Shown here: piece by piece, positions 61,997-64,000 of the stretch | How the letters are laid out: each line of letters opens with the position of its first letter | Numbering within the stretch: position 1 is the stretch's first letter | Origin: Clostridium sp. AT4 | Lineage (GTDB): Bacteria; Bacillota; Clostridia; Lachnospirales; Lachnospiraceae | Length of the DNA stretch: 64,000 nucleotides | Reading direction: 5' to 3' | NCBI RefSeq assembly: GCF_001517625.2 | Contig: NZ_LN999828.1 | Span: forward strand, 760,303-824,302 | Position numbers and translations under genes: made by a program | The notes under the pieces: model-generated | What the model saw: the letters and a program-made list of their open reading frames with translations, nothing else | The model's database searches: none | Told to the model about the DNA's origin: nothing

Positions 61997-63850
61997 ATGA
62001 GTGAAGAAAAAAAGAAAAGGCCGGTGAGCCGCAGCAGAGAAGCCTTCAAAGCCCGCAGAAAGGAACGGGCCAGGGCCAAAAAGACAAAAAAGGGGTCTGT
62101 AAAGGCTGTGGGAGCAGGGATGGCAGCAGCGGTTGTTATCAGTATCGGCGGATATATTTATCAGGCAGGAGCGTATACGGATACCTATTTCCCTAATACA
62201 ACGGTCAACGGTATGGAGGTGGGGGGAAAGACGGCCGGGGAGGTAAAGGAGATGATCACCTCGGAAGCGGCCTCATATCGTCTGTTCCTGTCTATGCGCC
62301 AGGGTGAAACGGCACAGATTTTTGGAAATGAGATCGGTCTTTTGGCAGAATTTGATGGAAGTCTGGAAGAAATCCTGCGTCAGCAGGATCCGTATTCATG
62401 GCCGCTTTATCTGTTAAGAGGGCCTGAGTATGACATAAAGGCTCTTATAAGTTATGATGAAACGCAGCTGGCAGCAGCCGTTTCCAAACTTTCCCAGTCA
62501 GATCCCGAAGCGGCAGAAGCGCCTGCAGACGCAGTGATCTCAGAATATGAGGAAGGAAAGGGGTATTCCATCCTGCCAGAGTCAGAAGGAGCACGTTTAA
62601 ACCAGGAGCGGACTCTTAAGGCGGCAGAAGAAGCCATCTGCGGTCTTCTGCCTGAGCTGGATCTGGACCAGGCGGGCTGCTATGAAGCTCCGGCGGTGCG
62701 CTCGGACGATCCGGTTTTAAGGAAACGCCTGGAACAGATGAATCGTTTTGCCTTCATGTCTGTGACCTATACCTTTGGAAGCCGCAGAGAGATCCTGGAC
62801 GGAAAAACGATCAGCCAGTGGATTTCCTATGATGAAAATGATCAGCCAGTGATTGATGAGGAACAGCTGGCTGCCTATGTAAAGGCGCTTGGTTCGGAAT
62901 ATAATACCGCCTATACCAAACGGAAATTTAAGACCAGCTACGGTCCAGAGGTAGAAGTGGCCGGAGTGTATGGATGGAGGATTGATGGAGCAGGAGAGAA
63001 GGCGCGGCTAAAGGAGGAGATTCTGGCCGGAGAGCCAGTGGAGAGGGAGCCTGTGTATCTGCAGACAGCTGCCAGCCGGGAGGGAAATGACTATGGAACT
63101 ACCTATGCGGAAGTAAACCTTACGGCTCAGCATCTGTTTTTTTATAAGGATGGGAAAAAAATCCTGGAATCTGATTTCGTATCAGGAAACCAGTCTAAGG
63201 GGTATACAACTCCTCCAGGCTTGTTCAGTCTTACATATAAGCAGAGAGATGCCGTGCTAAAGGGCGAGGGATATGCCAGCCCTGTAAAATTCTGGATGCC
63301 GTTTAACGGAGGTATCGGCTTTCACGATGCCAGCTGGCGTAATACCTTTGGCGGTACGATTTATAAGAAAAACGGTTCTCATGGCTGTGTGAATATGCCT
63401 TATGAAGCTGCAAAGACGCTGTATGAAAATGTATATAAGGGAATGCCTGTAATCTGTTATAATCTGGAAGGAACGGAACGCAGCACGGCAGGCAGTGCAT
63501 CAGGGAGAGCGGAGCCTCCTGCATCTGCAAGTCCGACTGCTGTTCCTGAAACAGTTCCCCAGACCGTCCCACAAACGCCTCCCGAGACAGAGCTTCCTGT
63601 TCAGACTGCTCCTTTGCAGCCCGCAGAAACAGTGCCCGAGACGCCGCAGGAAACGCAGCCGCCAAAGCCGTCTGAGGAAATATACGGATCGGGCAGTACG
63701 CAAAGCACTCAAAATCCGGAAACTGGCGCTGCCGGACCGGGAGTGACAGAATCGACAGGAAAACCTTCTTCAAATGAAGCGGATCCCGGTGCAGATACGC
63801 CCAAAACTACCTCGCCCAATGACGTTATCATACAGCCGGTAGGCAGATGA
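61997..63850 (+). CDS. L,D-transpeptidase (YkuD) with peptidoglycan-binding domains and PT-rich tail
   Basis: Cell wall cross-linking or anchoring enzyme. A very basic cytoplasmic start (RRKERARAKKTKKG) leads to one membrane helix (about 37-57). Two putative PG-binding-4-type regions follow (about 65-330, with TVNGMEVGGKTAGEV). The YkuD domain (about 370-490) has the catalytic SHGCVNMP with Cys464 and His462, plus an upstream His in GFHDASW. The last 120 residues are Pro/Thr/Glu-rich low-complexity sequence, which is unusual after the catalytic domain. 617 residues; ATG in the last gene of the ytvI-MATE cluster. Confidence 0.9.
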   Translation: MSEEKKKRPVSRSREAFKARRKERARAKKTKKGSVKAVGAGMAAAVVISIGGYIYQAGAYTDTYFPNTTVNGMEVGGKTAGEVKEMITSEAASYRLFLSMRQGETAQIFGNEIGLLAEFDGSLEEILRQQDPYSWPLYLLRGPEYDIKALISYDETQLAAAVSKLSQSDPEAAEAPADAVISEYEEGKGYSILPESEGARLNQERTLKAAEEAICGLLPELDLDQAGCYEAPAVRSDDPVLRKRLEQMNRFAFMSVTYTFGSRREILDGKTISQWISYDENDQPVIDEEQLAAYVKALGSEYNTAYTKRKFKTSYGPEVEVAGVYGWRIDGAGEKARLKEEILAGEPVEREPVYLQTAASREGNDYGTTYAEVNLTAQHLFFYKDGKKILESDFVSGNQSKGYTTPPGLFSLTYKQRDAVLKGEGYASPVKFWMPFNGGIGFHDASWRNTFGGTIYKKNGSHGCVNMPYEAAKTLYENVYKGMPVICYNLEGTERSTAGSASGRAEPPASASPTAVPETVPQTVPQTPPETELPVQTAPLQPAETVPETPQETQPPKPSEEIYGSGSTQSTQNPETGAAGPGVTESTGKPSSNEADPGADTPKTTSPNDVIIQPVGR

Positions 63851-63955
63851 AACCATTCGCTCCCGAATCCGGCCATGTATGGGAAAAAGTGCAGAGAAAA
63901 GGGAAAAATCCTGATAAATCAAAGGGAAACGCGGCATATTGTGGCGGTATGTACA

Positions 63956-63984
63956 TTGACAAAAGCAGGAAATCATTCTATAAT
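63956..63984 (+). promoter_or_regulatory. Consensus promoter at the right edge
   Basis: TTGACA (63956-63961), a 17-base spacer and TATAAT (63979-63984), a perfect sigma-A consensus that presumably serves a gene beyond the window. Confidence 0.78.
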
Positions 63985-64000
63985 TTTCTTATTGCATCTG

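Noticed and set aside
1-64000. CRISPR arrays, rRNA, tRNA or insertion sequences
   Set aside because: No regularly spaced repeats, rRNA-like blocks, cloverleaf with CCA-like end or transposase sequence were recognised on either strand.

Overview
The window looks like a chromosomal segment of a spore-forming, anaerobic Clostridia member, most likely Lachnospiraceae. The evidence is a division and sporulation block (murA, divIB, ftsZ, spoIIGA, sigE, sigG), an Rnf complex in the clostridial order CDGEAB, ATP-type PEP carboxykinase, YlmC/YmxH and YtvI sporulation proteins, frequent TTG/GTG starts behind strong AGGAGG sites, and moderate GC. I saw no rRNA, tRNA, CRISPR, transposase or integrase. 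Coordinates and motif positions were read by eye and no database search was run.

Layout. 1-5.5 kb: cell wall and division genes, then spoIIGA-sigE behind a Spo0A-type promoter. 5.5-10.5 kb: a visibly AT-richer catabolic module (two enolase-superfamily dehydratases, an APC permease, a FadR-type regulator) lying between sigE and sigG. 10.5-13.4 kb, minus strand: a NYN-LOTUS protein, sigG and coaX. 13.5-18.5 kb: coaBC, prfC, yqeY and a PepV-like dipeptidase. 18.5-21.5 kb: a metNIQ methionine importer preceded by a 27-residue peptide containing 7 Met and 3 Cys, and then by an intrinsic terminator. This looks like an attenuator. 21.6-30.5 kb: ylmC, aroD (minus strand), nrdR, yqeG, efp with a structured leader, argS, a SWIM-SNF2 helicase and a flavoprotein.

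30.6-36.6 kb: the complete rnfCDGEAB operon and a Cof-type phosphatase. 36.6-40.3 kb, minus strand: a decaying locus with one intact ABC half-exporter, its deleted partner, and an AgrC-like sensor kinase broken by a frameshift and an in-frame amber codon. 40.4-43.2 kb: aroE, an EamA transporter and a chorismate mutase-shikimate kinase fusion. 43.7-47 kb: a SleB-type hydrolase, a YhcH-family protein and pckA with a Rex-like operator over its promoter. 47.4-53 kb: a DUF3798 lipoprotein and a three-gene ABC importer of unknown substrate. 53.2-54 kb: tfoX-like gene and a chimeric pseudogene. 54.2-58 kb: a YtrA-type regulator with an ABC transporter whose permease carries a GADGPT motif. 58-63.9 kb: an aminotransferase, YtvI, a MATE pump and an L,D-transpeptidase.

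The genes fit a fermentative spore former: Rnf links ferredoxin, NAD and ion gradients, PckA and the putative Rex site link carbon flow to redox state, and the aromatic pathway genes (aroD, aroE, CM-SK) are dispersed. The most promising unexplained elements are the Met/Cys-rich metNIQ leader, the structured efp leader, the catabolic module between sigE and sigG, and the DUF3798 importer.
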